Below, piece after piece: positions 1-12,300 of a DNA stretch of 39,502 nt. The stretch is taken from assembly GCA_036897095.1 (NCBI GenBank), contig JAYMSP010000883.1:1-39502 (forward strand), in the 5' to 3' direction. The notes beneath the pieces were generated by a model. The model was given only the letters and a program-made list of their open reading frames with translations. It ran no database searches and was not told the origin of the DNA. Within the stretch, counting starts at the first letter, position 1; every line of letters begins with the position of its first letter. Position numbers and translations under genes: made by a program. Source of the stretch: Plantago elongata. Its lineage: Eukaryota; Streptophyta; Magnoliopsida; Lamiales; Plantaginaceae.

Positions 1-135
1 TTCTTTACATTGTATTGTGTGATGGAATCAGGCCCTAACTTCTGTTTCAACGCTTCGAAGCCATTTATGAGCTGCAAGGAAGCAACAGTAACAAAGAACA
101 TGATACATCTTTACTTTGAAGAGTCGTTCAAGTGA
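1..135 (+). CDS. 3'-terminal coding fragment of an unidentified gene
   Basis: Frame 1 is open from the window edge to a TGA at 133-135 and encodes about 44 residues ending HLYFEESFK. The composition (Cys, Phe, Asn, Lys, mixed charge) and the abrupt change to T-rich, stop-filled DNA after the TGA look like a final coding segment followed by a 3'UTR. Part of the first 30 bases could be intron, since an AG precedes GGCCCTAAC at about 30. If so, the exon starts there in the same frame. The rest of the gene lies outside the window. I do not recognise the family. The call rests on codon-like appearance only, so it could be a chance open frame. Confidence 0.45.
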   Translation, partial: FFTLYCVMESGPNFCFNASKPFMSCKEATVTKNMIHLYFEESFK

Positions 136-2518
136 ATTTATTGCTCAATGTCCCAGACCCAGAATGCACAAGAGTTGCCTGAGATTTCAATTGCATGTTT
201 CCTGCATTATTCTGTTTTTTTTTTTAGTTACAGCATGGACAAATTGCTCCCATTGTGGTGCATCATACAGAGTGTTTTTCTGAATGTGAAAAGATATACA
301 TTCAAGTGAATTTATGTTTATCGAATGTCTTTAGTTACCTTTGCCGTTTCAAAAAAAAAAAAAAAGTTTGTCAAATGTCTTTAGTTATAAATTCAAGATA
401 CTTGGCGGTACTGATCATAGAATCATAATCCAGAGTACATAAAGCAGGATGTTGATATTGAGCTAATACAGTAATACACCGTCATTTCCTAGTATCAGCA
501 CTACCGAAGAAATGTTGAGCTAATCACTGAGAAGAGGCCGTTGATCCAACAGTGTATTCCTTGGTTTAAGGTCTCTATGCATAATTCTGTGAGGGGAATC
601 CTTGCGAAGGTATCCTGTTGTTGTCTAAGTGTCTTCACCCTGACAACTGCTGGGAGAACAAAACATGGACAGATGCATTCTGCTAAATTTAATGCCGATG
701 GAACCTGTAAACTATCAGGTTGGAACAATTTACACGAATAATTTTAATAGCGGTTATAACAATATGAAGTACTTTAAGGTTCTGTTTACCATTAACTTTT
801 CAGTTAGTTTTTCAGCTCAATAAAAAATTTATTACGTGAATAACGCAACTTTTTAAACAAGCTAGCTTTTTTCAGCTAGCTTGTTTAAGAAACTAATCAT
901 ATTAATTTATTTAGAAAAAAAATTACCTGATAAGTTATGATAAGTTACCAGCTACTTTTTCATCTACCAGTTACGTTTTCGGTTAGTTTGATTTGCTCCC
1001 TCAACGAACCGAAATCTTATTTTTAGAAATAAGTGCACTTATCTGCCCCTTTGCCAATCAGCAATACACTGAGGTGTAGACGTGTGAAGGGATCTAATAG
1101 AGCATATTCCGCCGAAAAAATGCTTTAAGTGGTAATATGACAATTTTTAACATGCAAAAGTAAGTTTATCACAGATCAAAAAATGAGACATTGAATATTT
1201 ACTTGTATAAGAAAAATGTTACCTTGAAGACTTTCTCAACTCAATAACATCAGCATTGTTATTGCCAGAGTGAATATCCTATTCTAAATCATCTGCATTA
1301 TCATGGCTCTCAGTTTGATGCAAACTAAGACCATTATCAGCTGTTTATCCTTGATAGAATATATGATTGGCATCATAAGAGTACAAATATGTACGCTTGT
1401 TCACGGCTAGGAAGAAAAAGACTGAACATAACATCCTACCACTAATGCGGATAAAGTTTACGACGAATCAAGCACCAGCTTATTTTAGGACGGGCTAGGC
1501 CCTAGCACGAATCCAACCATCGACAAAATTAACATATAAGACATGATTTGATTAAAACATTCTTTATATTCGCTTAGAACTCTTTTAAGAGGATTGATGC
1601 ACTTTCTATCACGTGAATAATTATTAATATTTTAAACAGATGAGTCACTAATTATATCGATCCATCCTAGTTGTTATTTGAGTAGGAAAAAGTAAAGGAG
1701 TATGTGTGCCGACAATTTGGCAATAGTACATAAGAGTGATCGATCAAATGGCGGACAAAATGGTTTAATGACCAAACACATCGCTTTCACGCTTTACCTT
1801 TTAAGAGATAGGCCACTTGATTGGCCACCAAATATCCCAAACTTGCTTCCTTCATTCGTTGGTTGTTTCAGATAACGAAATCCCAGTTCGATCGATCGAC
1901 ATATAATTAACGGATCACATCCTACTTGCTTCCATTGGAGGCCCCTCTTCCTAGATATAGCCAACACTTGACTACTACCTCTTTGAATCTACCTCGACTA
2001 TGCTCTCATTTCGATTTTCGCTATATTCCAAACTGATTTACCATGCGTCTACTATAAACATATCCCATTGTTACAATGACGAATGATGTTAAAAGAGGTA
2101 TAGAGTCGACCAAACTTTAGAAAAAGAAATGAAATTAAACTAGCTTGCTTAAGTAAATCGAGCTTCGTGATTATGCCTCTGAGAAGTTGTAGTACAAAGT
2201 GAAGATTTATGTATTGTTGAATGACTAAGGAAATCGGACAAGTAATTATTATTACTATATACAATGCTAAACTAGTTCACAATATATATCACTATTACAA
2301 ATCTTTTGAAATCCAACGAAGAGTTGTGTTGTTAATATGTTGGATTATGGTCGCCCTCGATTTAAGGGAGCGGTAAGATAGGGCAACATGGCACTTAAAC
2401 CTTTTAAATTAATATTTGGACTTTCACATCACAAACTCGTCGATCACTTGGGCTTCACTCCTAGTGGGCAGAGCACCCGTCACAGGATGAAATTTTAAAC
2501 TATTCGCGATATTGTAAA
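136..2518. other. AT-rich intergenic region
   Basis: The first few hundred bases are probably the 3'UTR of the edge gene; there are T- and A-runs near 218 and 351. The rest has no frame with convincing coding character. A perfect hairpin lies at 853-888 inside an A/T-rich stretch with repeated cagttag/cagctac words (about 790-1010), which may be a decayed MITE. No other element was resolved. Confidence 0.5.
853..888. repeat. Perfect 14-bp inverted repeat (hairpin)
   Basis: TTAAACAAGCTAGC at 853-866 is the exact reverse complement of 875-888, with an 8-nt loop TTTTTTCA. It lies in non-coding DNA, so it is more likely part of a MITE-type element than a transcriptional signal. Confidence 0.8.
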
Positions 2519-2863
2519 TGTTGAATGGGTTCATCTACTTTTTAAATACTTTGTAAGGGAAGAGAGTTGTTCATATCTTATAGTGAGTGTCCAATATACT
2601 CTCAAGATGTGGGATGTTTACCAGGCCCCCTCACGTGTGAGCTGGTAGACCCAAGTTCAACACGTGGCAACATATAGGGCAAGTACAGAGCAGACAGAGA
2701 GGGACTAGAGCAGTCCAAAACCCACATCACTTGAACAAACGGTGAGCTCTAACACTATGTTGAAATGGACTCATCTACCGCTTAAAAAGTCTTATAAAGG
2801 GAGAGAGTTGTTCATATCGTGTAATGAGTGTACTCCCAATCAATGTTGTATGTTTAACGAACA
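2519..2863 (-). mobile_element. TRIM (miniature LTR retrotransposon) relic, reverse orientation
   Basis: Two similar segments of about 105 bp, 2519-2623 and 2758-2863, each begin TGTTGAA on the + strand and flank an internal segment of about 134 bp. The + strand bases at 2745-2757 (agctctaacacta) are a decayed reverse complement of TGGTATCAGAGCT, the primer-binding site for plant initiator tRNA-Met. The internal segment matches, in reverse complement, the element at 30554-31145 (shared words include gatgtgggt, ttggactgctct and ccctatatgttgccac). There is no coding capacity. Several mutations in the PBS and LTR ends indicate an old, inactive copy. Target-site duplication is not clear. Confidence 0.8.
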
Positions 2864-5277
2864 CATAAAACCAATTTCAGTTTTTTCCACCTTTAATTTC
2901 ATAGAATTAATTTCTGAATCTGGTCCTTTTGGAGGAACAAGGAGCTCTAATTTGATTAAATTGGTTTACTAGTTCATTCAAGAAACACGTAACAAGTACA
3001 TGCACAATTATAATAGAGCAAGAGAGATAAATGCGGAAACTTTACTTGGCTAGAATTTATCTTGAAAAAGAGAAGTTTGTTTTTGTGCCTTTAATCTAAA
3101 TATAATTTGATATTACATCCTTGGGAAAGGACTGGAGTAGCATTTCTTGTCCTTAACTCATTAATACTATAAAATTCAGAATGAGATCAAGAAATGAAAT
3201 ATCAGCCTTCCTATTTTAATTAACATAGTGCTAAAGTGTAGCCGAGAAATCATTGATATTTTAAAGTATAAAATAATACATATCACAATATTCATAATAA
3301 TGTTAGTATTTACTATCAATATTAAATGAATGAATATATACACATATCAAGAGCATTGCTTGTTTGACTCAGAATTTGAGTTGACTTCTACACGTAAAAA
3401 ATGAACTCAATTCAAATACTCAAATTTTACAATTCCAAATTCATGTCGTTAAATTATCATTTTTCGACTACATTATAACCATTCCAATCATTCATCTTTT
3501 CCCTAATTAGTAACTCTCCTCATCTTGAAAATTAAGGGTTAAGAATTCAAAACACACAAATGTATTCTATTTCTTTTTGCAATTCCAAATTTTAATTGAA
3601 TATGGTGTGGACTGATAGTATTCATTGATGGGGAAAGCTTGCTTTGATATCCAATTTCCGTGATGGTATTTTGTAGTCTTGTAATCTTGTTATGACGTTG
3701 GTTTTATTTACTAGTATTAGCAAATGCATCATCCACACCTCCCCAAAATCCGGATCTTCAATCCATTTCATCTTACATGCACTTTCCGGAATCTGAATCT
3801 GGACAGGTTCTCTTTTTATTTCTTACTAGTAAAATTAGAACGGGAAATTCACGTGTCAATTAATTAACATTTTCATATTAAAATTAAATATATTTATTTT
3901 TATTATAAATTTAATTGTAAATTTAATTATAATATTTGTTGCATGAGTTATTAATAATAATATAAAATATAATAGATATAATAGGTGAAGAGTACTAAAA
4001 GATATGTGTAATTACCTTCTTCCTTTTTTTTTTCCTCTTTAACTTTATTTTTTATATATAAAATTTAGAATTAAAATTAATTTAACTAATTAAAATCAAT
4101 TAGTGTAATAACAAATTTTGAATAGTTCTGTCCTAAGAATAAGATAAGAAGGACTACATCTCCTTCCAAAATAAAACCTCTCAACTCAATCAAATATCAT
4201 TTTTAATTATAGACACCGACAGTAAAAGCAACTAAAAAATTAAGGCCAAAAGGTGTTTAGTAAGTAATTCCACACAACAAATTTAACCTCTACCTCACAT
4301 AACTTATATTCACGTAGAATACTCTACTTTCGAAATATCTAACAAGTACCTAGTATAACTTAGTATATTACTCCTCTAGTTCAATAAAAACTTCCTAAAT
4401 TTTAATTTTTATTTAGATTAAAAAAATTATAATAAAAAAATAATTTATAATACGTATTATACTGGTAAAGTTGTAAAAGTTGTAAGTGGGTGATAAAGTA
4501 AAAAAATGATTGAATAAAGTAAGAAAGAAAAATAATAAAGAATTAGTTAATTGAGTGAAACTTTTTATGTATGCCATTTCAATAATTTTATATTAATATA
4601 TTCCGCACACTCAGCAACCATCCACAACCCAGAAAAGATCTCCTATAATGCGTAGAGTTTGCTTTAGAGAATGTAGTGGTAGTTCCAAATCTGATCCTAC
4701 CATTATAGAATAGCATTAGTAGGAGTACCATATATGGACGGTGCTACAATATCAATTATCAAAATTGAACATGATATAGTCTAAGGTATCAAAAATGGTT
4801 ATTGACCTAATTTCCAGAGTCTTTCTGTGATTTATATGAAACCACTAGTTACATTTTACACCATCTAATAGAATGTGTCAAATTTACATGGTTTATATAA
4901 AAATCGATTGGAAGGTTTATTCTATGTTGGTTTCACCCTCACATCTATTATTTACAAACTATGTTGGAGTCTCGAATCTCGAATGAATACGACATAGTAG
5001 TATGTTAGCAGTAAGTGGGGGGACCGGCACATACAAAACCCGGTTGGAGTACTTTTCTTCACACATCAAGTCACAAAAGTGTGTGATCAAGAAACTTGAT
5101 GAGAGGTTTGGCAGACAACTGCCGACATGAGGTAATGTAAGCATTAGATGAACGAAGGTGCGTATAGCAATTGACTACACAACCAACATGAAATCTTTTC
5201 TTCTTTTGTTTCACGCCCCAACTTTAATCATGTCCAAAACACACAACCATATCGGGCACTTGATTAATGTATCTATT
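2864..5277. other. AT-rich intergenic region upstream of the acidic-protein gene
   Basis: Very AT-rich, with A/T homopolymers and no convincing coding frame. A possible Stowaway-like element starts at 4369. The last 200 bases before the TATA box at 5299 are the probable promoter of the gene at 5406. Nothing else could be assigned. Confidence 0.5.
4369..4590. mobile_element. Possible Stowaway-like MITE fragment
   Basis: The left boundary reads TA CTCCTCTAGTTC, close to the CTCCCTCCGTCC terminal sequence common in plant Stowaway MITEs. It is followed by A/T-rich DNA with tgggtgataaagta and agtaagaaagaaaaataataaag words often seen inside such elements. I could not find the matching right terminus, so the end is a guess and the element may be truncated. 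Confidence 0.3.
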
Positions 5278-5306
5278 CACGTGCCATGCTAAAATGTCCT
5301 ATATAA
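5278..5306 (+). promoter_or_regulatory. G-box and TATA box of the acidic-protein gene
   Basis: A CACGTG G-box (ABRE/bHLH/bZIP-type core) is at 5278-5283. A TATA box, CTATATAA, is at 5299-5306, about 100 bases before the ATG at 5406. This spacing gives a leader of roughly 70 bases. The G-box beside the TATA box suggests light, ABA or stress responsiveness, which is inference. Confidence 0.6.
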
Positions 5307-5405
5307 CACCTTGCTTACCCATCAACTTTATCCAAACAAGTCAATACACTATCAGACTATCTTCCTCTTTCTCATTTCATTCTTTCACAATTCTCTTCCA
5401 GAACA

Positions 5406-5858
5406 ATGGCCTTAGACCCATCATACACTTCCCAACAATCTATGGCGGACTTTGAAGGCCTAGATGTGAAAGAGTATGACCTAAACACAATCACAGAACT
5501 ACTCTACGAGCCCCAATTCGAGCAAACACACAACATCATAGACTCGGTGCCATCTACAGAGCAGGTAAAAAGTAACGGGGGCGTACCTGGTCACGAGGAA
5601 GCAGTCGAAAGGATTAATCCTGGTGTTGGGGATGGTAGCTACTGGTCGTTTGACAACTGGGAAGTTGATGTCCCGAATGCCAACTGGCTGAACATGATGG
5701 GGGAAACAGCCGAGCCATGTAATGATATGAGAGCTCGGTATAAAGACATGTACATTGAGGAAATTGATGGGATATTTGATGTGGGTTATTACTCGTTCTC
5801 TCATACTGCAACTGTATCCGATGATATCGAATATGTTTGCTTGTGGGACGAGAATTAA
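5406..5858 (+). CDS. Small acidic plant protein of unknown function (150 aa)
   Basis: A complete single-exon frame. ATG at 5406 sits in a good plant context (gaacaATGgcc), TAA is at 5856-5858, and an AATAAA lies about 105 bases downstream at 5964. The protein is strongly acidic, with many Asp/Glu and few Lys/Arg. It has an N-terminal segment containing DLNTITELLYEP, a low-complexity middle, a Trp/Asn-rich patch (residues about 78-97, YWSFDNWEV...NWLNMMGE) and a C-terminus with IEYVCLWDEN. There is no signal peptide, membrane segment or recognisable catalytic motif. The acidic-aromatic composition resembles transcription activation regions, but that is only compositional. A nearby TATA box and G-box support a real, possibly stress-responsive gene. 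I do not recognise the family. Confidence 0.75.
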   Translation: MALDPSYTSQQSMADFEGLDVKEYDLNTITELLYEPQFEQTHNIIDSVPSTEQVKSNGGVPGHEEAVERINPGVGDGSYWSFDNWEVDVPNANWLNMMGETAEPCNDMRARYKDMYIEEIDGIFDVGYYSFSHTATVSDDIEYVCLWDEN

Positions 5859-6326
5859 GCAAGCACACTAATGAAAACAAAGGGTGGGAAAGAAGCAGCC
5901 AATCTCTCAAGTATAATGACAGAAGTAAAGGACTGATTAAAAGTTAAAACTATCTTCTCTCAAAATAAACATTTTGAGCTGTTTCCATGCTCTGTTCTTG
6001 TACTGTTTTATAAATTTCCTTTCTCTATGTAAATCTATCCAGAAGCTCAAGTTTTCTCCTATTTATTGATACAAAACAGTGTTATAAGTCAAACAAAATC
6101 TTGCAGCAACAAATATGCATAATTTAAGATAAGCATAAATGTAGCCAGAAAATAAGGATACATACATGTTCTAAACCACACGGTGGCAAAATGTGTAGGT
6201 CAAAATCTAGGATTAATGCCTACAATTAGCTTATGAAGTACAATCAGAGCTTTTTCTTGCATTTAATAAGAAATGGGATAGAAACCTGAGCAAATGTTCA
6301 AGGCATTTATATCTTACTAAAACGAA
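5859..6326. other. Convergent 3'UTR region
   Basis: Lies between the stop codons of two genes that point towards each other. AATAAA at 5964-5969 (+) suits the left gene. On the minus strand, AATAAA (+ strand tttatt at 6062-6067) suits the methyltransferase gene, giving a 3'UTR of about 280 bases. No other gene is visible. Confidence 0.5.
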
Positions 6327-9300
6327 TCAGATGTCTTTGTGACCAACACTAAACTTCGCAATGAAAAAGCCTATGGTGTCGAGTGGAGAGGAAGGATCAA
6401 ACCTTTGAACAAGATTTTCTTCCCCAGGCCTTAACCATTCGCTGCAAAATGAAATATCACCATAACTTATCCAAGTAATTACAGCATTCCATCACAAGAA
6501 ATTTGAGAGGGGCAGGGAACATAATGTCTGCATGTTCCATCACTACAGATCCAGACAACTAACTATCAAAAACTATTTATATAATTTCTCATAAAATAAT
6601 GATGATATCTAGATTTCCCAACTTTGTTACCCCTACATTAGAATTGGATGGTTTTCTTGGCTAGAGATGATAATGGATTGTGAATGCCAATCAAACTTCA
6701 AATCACGTGCTAATATTTCATACTTCACCATTAAGTAATATATCTATTTTGACAAAGGAGCAAAAAGGAGGGTTGTATAACTAGCCATCAACTATCATTT
6801 GAACCATGAATGATGCAGCAGAGTCCATTTGCAAATCATAGGACTTCCGAGTAACATCATTCTGGACTAAGTCTTATGTTAATTGTTTTTTAGCAACAAT
6901 TTCTTGGTCTAGTCTAGATTATGCATCCTCATTCACAAATGAAGATTGACTTGGCTGCATTGAAATCTCTGCTTAAGCAAATAACGCTTGCCTCAACACA
7001 AATGTCCAAGCAGCTCAGAAAAATATATTACCCTGACATCATATGTTTTCTACATTCTAAGCATAACTCAATTCCAGACTTTGTTAGACAGTTCAAGTGC
7101 TTATATTGTTCATATATCTTTTTACACTTTGCTGAAAAGAACTTTAAAGTTAAACAGCTAAAACATTTTGTTTTGAGGATAAAACTTACTCCTTGTATCC
7201 ATCGGACAATTGACAACTACCAACAAGCCCCGGGCCTCCTACTCTTGGATGCTGCAACAAATTACAAGATATACATATCATGAATTCAAGATCAGACTGT
7301 TTATAAAGCCTAGACATTGCAAAATTTTATTGAGCTAGTATTGCAAGGCTGCGCAAAAAAAAGGGTCCCACACTGCCAAGTGCCAATACTCATAAGTCAT
7401 AACACATTTACCACATACAGACTAATAAAAGCAGAGTATCATGATTGTTCCATCATTCACTATACAACTTTTAGGCATTTCTCTTAGCCAGATATAATGA
7501 AAAGAGAAATGTCATCAGGAATACATCTCTAGCTCCATATTGATATACTGGAAAGGTTAATGGTGAGTACAAGCTTCTGTGAAATAATTGAACGTCTGAA
7601 CATTTGGTCATGTGGTATTGGTCCTACATCTTCGTAAAAAAATTTGGGGCATGTGTTTCTTATTAAATTACAACTAGAGAGACAATTGATGGAAATGAAG
7701 GAGTTAAACTCAAGCAACAAGGTCATAGATGCCTAGCTTGGGAGGAGACTAGATAATGTCTGCTTGCCATGGGTAATTTGTTACACACCCAAAATTATTA
7801 TAGCAAATTACATATGGCTGGTGTACATAAATAACATTTTCATATTAGGTACAGTATTCAGTGTCAATGAAGAAAGTCACTGTCACGAGTTCAAGTAAAT
7901 CATAAAGTCCATTTTTGTAAACTTCTCTACATATAAGAAACTAGTGTTATTTTAATTTTGGGAGGCCGAGTGAAGTACTAAGGTTCTGAAACCATAATTT
8001 TGGATTCATTTCCAAAACGAGATGGGCAATTCATTTCCTTTGCAACTAAATCATCAAAATTGTACTGCATCATTTTACTATGCTATTTCACCTTCATATC
8101 ATTAAATCATTATCACATTAGCTGTAATACTCAAAAATCTCGTGGCTCTTAGCCCCGAGTTATTTAGTCCATGAAGCACAAACAAATTGAATTGCCTTAA
8201 CAGTATGATATAAACAGCCTTCGGACAAGAATACCTGAAGTAACTGAAAGTTTTCTAATAAACACATACGTTCAAATGAGAGTTTCTGCTTCACTAACTA
8301 AACTAAAATAAAGAAGAATAGCCATTGGTAATCTAATAAACTAGACAACTTAAAATGAAGCAGCAGGTCTGGCTTCCTTAAAAGAGATGTTTTTCAGGAT
8401 AAAAAACAATAGAGAATTTGAAAGGATTACAATATTCCCAGTAATGGGCATAAAAGATACAGTGACAACTAACCTGTGAAGCCAATGACAGAAATTTGTA
8501 TCTATCCAGTGCGTATCGAACTAATGATTCATTCTCACCGGGGTTTATTGTGCATCTACATTTAGAAGGCACCAGCAGTTATATTCCAGAAAAATATTGG
8601 AGGCTAGCTAAAGAAATTAGAAAAGACATAAATTATGAATACAACAAAGAACATCAGACACAATTCCTATTGAAAAATCCACCATGACAGTCAAACTAAA
8701 AGAGCAATGCAAGGACTGGCTCATCCCAAGATTAACCCCCCCCCCCCCCCCCCCCAACGAGAATGATAAGTCTTTTTTTAGCTCTAATCCTTTATACTTT
8801 TTCTTCGCAAATGAGAGAATCTTCAGACCATAAGGCGTGCATGAAGTTCGACCCTAAAATGTGGATATATAATTCAATGAATTTAAAATACGTCGATGGA
8901 GGAAACTAGGATCTTTCTATGTAGACATAAAAAATGATCAGATCACTTGGTCACCCTACCGCACTCTATGAGATAAGAATTGGTTTACAGCCAACACCGG
9001 GAAGTTCGGAATACAATGGGGAAAGGACCAGACAGAAATGAAATGGAGGAACCTTATGGACAACATGAGACCACATGGAAGAAACAATGTGAAAGTGGTT
9101 CGGTGAATATAATTTCAAGAAACAAGGAACAAAACGATAAAATCCAAAACCATGAATTGGATGCGCAAAGAGGTTCAAATTTCAACCAAAACAAACAGAA
9201 CTTGCAGCCAATGTGGTGAGGCTTTAAAACAATAGATAATTTGAGAAGTAAAACCAGCAAATAATGCAAGCTGAGAATGAAGTCTAAGAGACATGTCAGG

Positions 9301-12300
9301 GGGAATCTGGCCAACAGAGACAGAGAATTGGATGTAGTTAAGAGTGAGAAGATAAGACCATTGAGTTTACAGTGCCTGGACGGCAACTTGAATAGACTAA
9401 CAAACACAGGCAAGAGTGTCGTGAGGCATACTTTTTGCATGACAATTTGCCTCCTCGATTATTAAATGATTTATACTCATCACGGACAAGATAACTGAAC
9501 TAATAAGGACAATCAGACTGTTGGTAGAGTGTCTATTCAAATTCTTACGTTGAGTAAACAATGACCCCACCAGGACGGACCAGCTGCACAGCCTGGTCAA
9601 ACATTCGCCTCTGGTATGTAGCATGGGCTCGTAATGATTCAACATTCTCCTACACAGATGAGCAGTAGTAGTAATCAAGAAAATCTTAGGATTATAAAGC
9701 AAAAGCTATAATTAAGTTTTAAAGGGATTTTAGGACAAGGCTTACAGTTTATAGAGCGCAATGGTGCATCCCACAGGGAAAACTTATTTAAAATATAAAA
9801 TATGAAGTAATAAACAAACAAGCATTTAGAGCAAAATGATGCATCCTACAGCAAAAAAAGTTGTCCAAAATCTAAGATATATACTGAACAAGCGTATGCA
9901 AAACAACAGTAGAAAGATAACTAGAACAACACCTCTTACCTGACCAGTGAACAAGCGAGGTCTAAGACCAAGAGCAGAACATGGGGCATCTAGGAGAACA
10001 CGGTCAAAGCTATTTGGCAAGAATCCTTTTGATTTTTCAGCTTTTTCTCCCAAACAATGACTCCTCCCACGCCCATTTTTTCTTCTACGATTATCCATCG
10101 TGGGTTCGGATATGCAATTAGAATGTTCATCTGATTGCTCGAGACTGGCTACTTTACCTATTTAATGAGATATAGAAGATCAATTCAGTTAACAGTAAAT
10201 AACTAGACCAACAGAAGAAATTTAGTTTTCCTGAAATATAGACTGCAAAGTCAGACAAAGAATACTCGTAATAATAAGATAACATCCTTTAAGGAACTAA
10301 ACTCATCGTCTCAACCACAAAACAGTGTCTAAGGGAGTAAAGGGAGCTAAATATCGTCAAAGTGCACCAAGATTCATATGAAATAGTACATTGAGAATGT
10401 CTACTTGTCTATCCCCCAGTCCTATGATCATGCTTAAATCTGTGGCTCCACTCTAGAAGTATTTGTATTTTCATACGGAAAAAAGGGCTTGTTGACAACT
10501 CTTGCAACAGTCACAAATCACCATAACTGAGGTATACATAATTCCTAAGCACACTCAGATGCCAAATCCCCACCAACTTATATGTTCAGCTATAACATTG
10601 TTTCAAGCACAAAGAAAATAACCTTCAGTATTGAGTTGACGAACCAAACTAATAGCATGTATCTAGCTTGATTAGACTCTTTGTTACAACTTACAACTTA
10701 CAAGTCTTAGCAGCCACCGAAAGGAGTTTCTCCTTTACAGCATAAAACTGGCAACTTCTGAGACATGCCAAAACAATAGAATATATTCTAGAGCTCACCA
10801 TCTTTCACACCGTGACCAGGGTCAGATATCTTCTCCGCTTTTGAAATTAATGAACCTGTCATTTGAATGCTCTCATTCTCTCCAGCTTGTGAGGCATCGT
10901 TACTTTCAGATATATCTACTATCCGGACAGATTTTAGCGCATCTAATTTGCATGTGGTTATACATTTCAAGCCGATTTCAACTGCCAATTTCTGAATACC
11001 AAGCACCTGTATTCAGATACAAAGTAATTCTAAAACAAGGTATATATACAAACAGTAATATGTTGCCATTTATAGAGGGTGCAATGCAAGCATGCATGCC
11101 ACATTCATAAAGTGCAACGCAAGGACCATCCTTCAACAAGTTGTTATAGTAAATTAAACCTTTGCTAATCAACATGCTTCTAATTGAAGATTGCAGATTA
11201 ATTTCGGATTCTTAGACTCAAAGATGGGGTGTCAATAGAACTATCCTTCAGGACATCAGGGACCACAATATCGTGCTTGTACATTGACAAGGCAATTAAG
11301 ATAACCCAATCTGACCAAAACTTGTCATTCCACTCCCTAAAAATTAGGATAGTAACTCTTGAACTACAGGAAAAGACTTCTGGGATGACATACAATTCTG
11401 ATTGATACCACAAGTAAAATACCAAAATCATATTTACATTTTAGAGTGTCCCACTGTAAGTATACATGTAAATGCATATTCACACACACATGTGGTCTGT
11501 GCGCATGAATTCATCACCAGCAACCTTTATTTGGAAAAGCAGGATTCAACGACTCTGAGCATGAAATAGTGCAAGTCACTCCATTCATCTAATTTGAAAT
11601 TCGATGATAATGGCTTGTTAAGTTTGCACAACAAGTCAACAAGATTGATTGATGTTAGCAAATCACCTCTCAAGTTCAAAAGGTGCACCTTATTGTGAGA
11701 TCTATCGGCTGCAATAACTTCCCCTTTGTCCTTCATGAGGATTGCAATTGCAGTGGTCTTCCCCCCTGGAGCTGCACACATATCTAATATCTTCTCTCCC
11801 TCTTGTGGATCTTTAAAAAAATATGCAATTAAGAACAGTTAGCTGGTATGAAAGAGAATAAAGATGAAAAAGAATGTGATAGGCACCAAAAAGAGTGAGT
11901 CAAAAAGTTTATTGAGTCAACCAAAGAACATGTTAGTTTAAATGTGCCAGATATAAAGATGACTCTCTGCATGGTAGTAGTTCTCTACCAACCTGACCAA
12001 CTATACCTACAATTACTATAATATCCTAATCATTTCGCAGAAGCAACATCAATTCATGTGTCGGTAACAGATAATACAAACTCTACTTCAAATTATAGCG
12101 ATATACATCAACTCATCCAAATAAATTAGACACATAGAACGAGAATGTGCAGATGAAAATGATTCAGAAAGAAACTTGACTTACCTAATGCATGTGCAGC
12201 AATGATGCTAGGAAGGTTCTGCAGAAATATTTCCCCCTCAAGTATATCTGCGGTCATGAATTAAGCACATTAATATTTCTCAATGAACCAATAAAGTTGG

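Noticed and set aside
2742-2972. 76-aa + strand frame
   Set aside because: Starts inside a non-coding TRIM LTR; chance frame.
5267-5455. Possible upstream ORF overlapping the acidic-protein start
   Set aside because: Its ATG lies upstream of the TATA box at 5299, so it should not be in the mRNA.
5499-5910. Minus-strand frames of about 100 aa opposite the acidic-protein gene
   Set aside because: They are antisense shadows; the + frame has start context, promoter and poly(A) signal, these do not.
6921-7283. 120-aa + strand frame
   Set aside because: Overlaps exon 11 of the methyltransferase on the other strand and adjoining intron; composition is unremarkable.
9054-9440. 128-aa minus-strand open frame within the methyltransferase
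   Set aside because: Lies wholly within the intron between coding exons 9 and 10. The Leu/Phe/Cys-rich translation looks like random pyrimidine-rich intron, with no membrane-protein family pattern.
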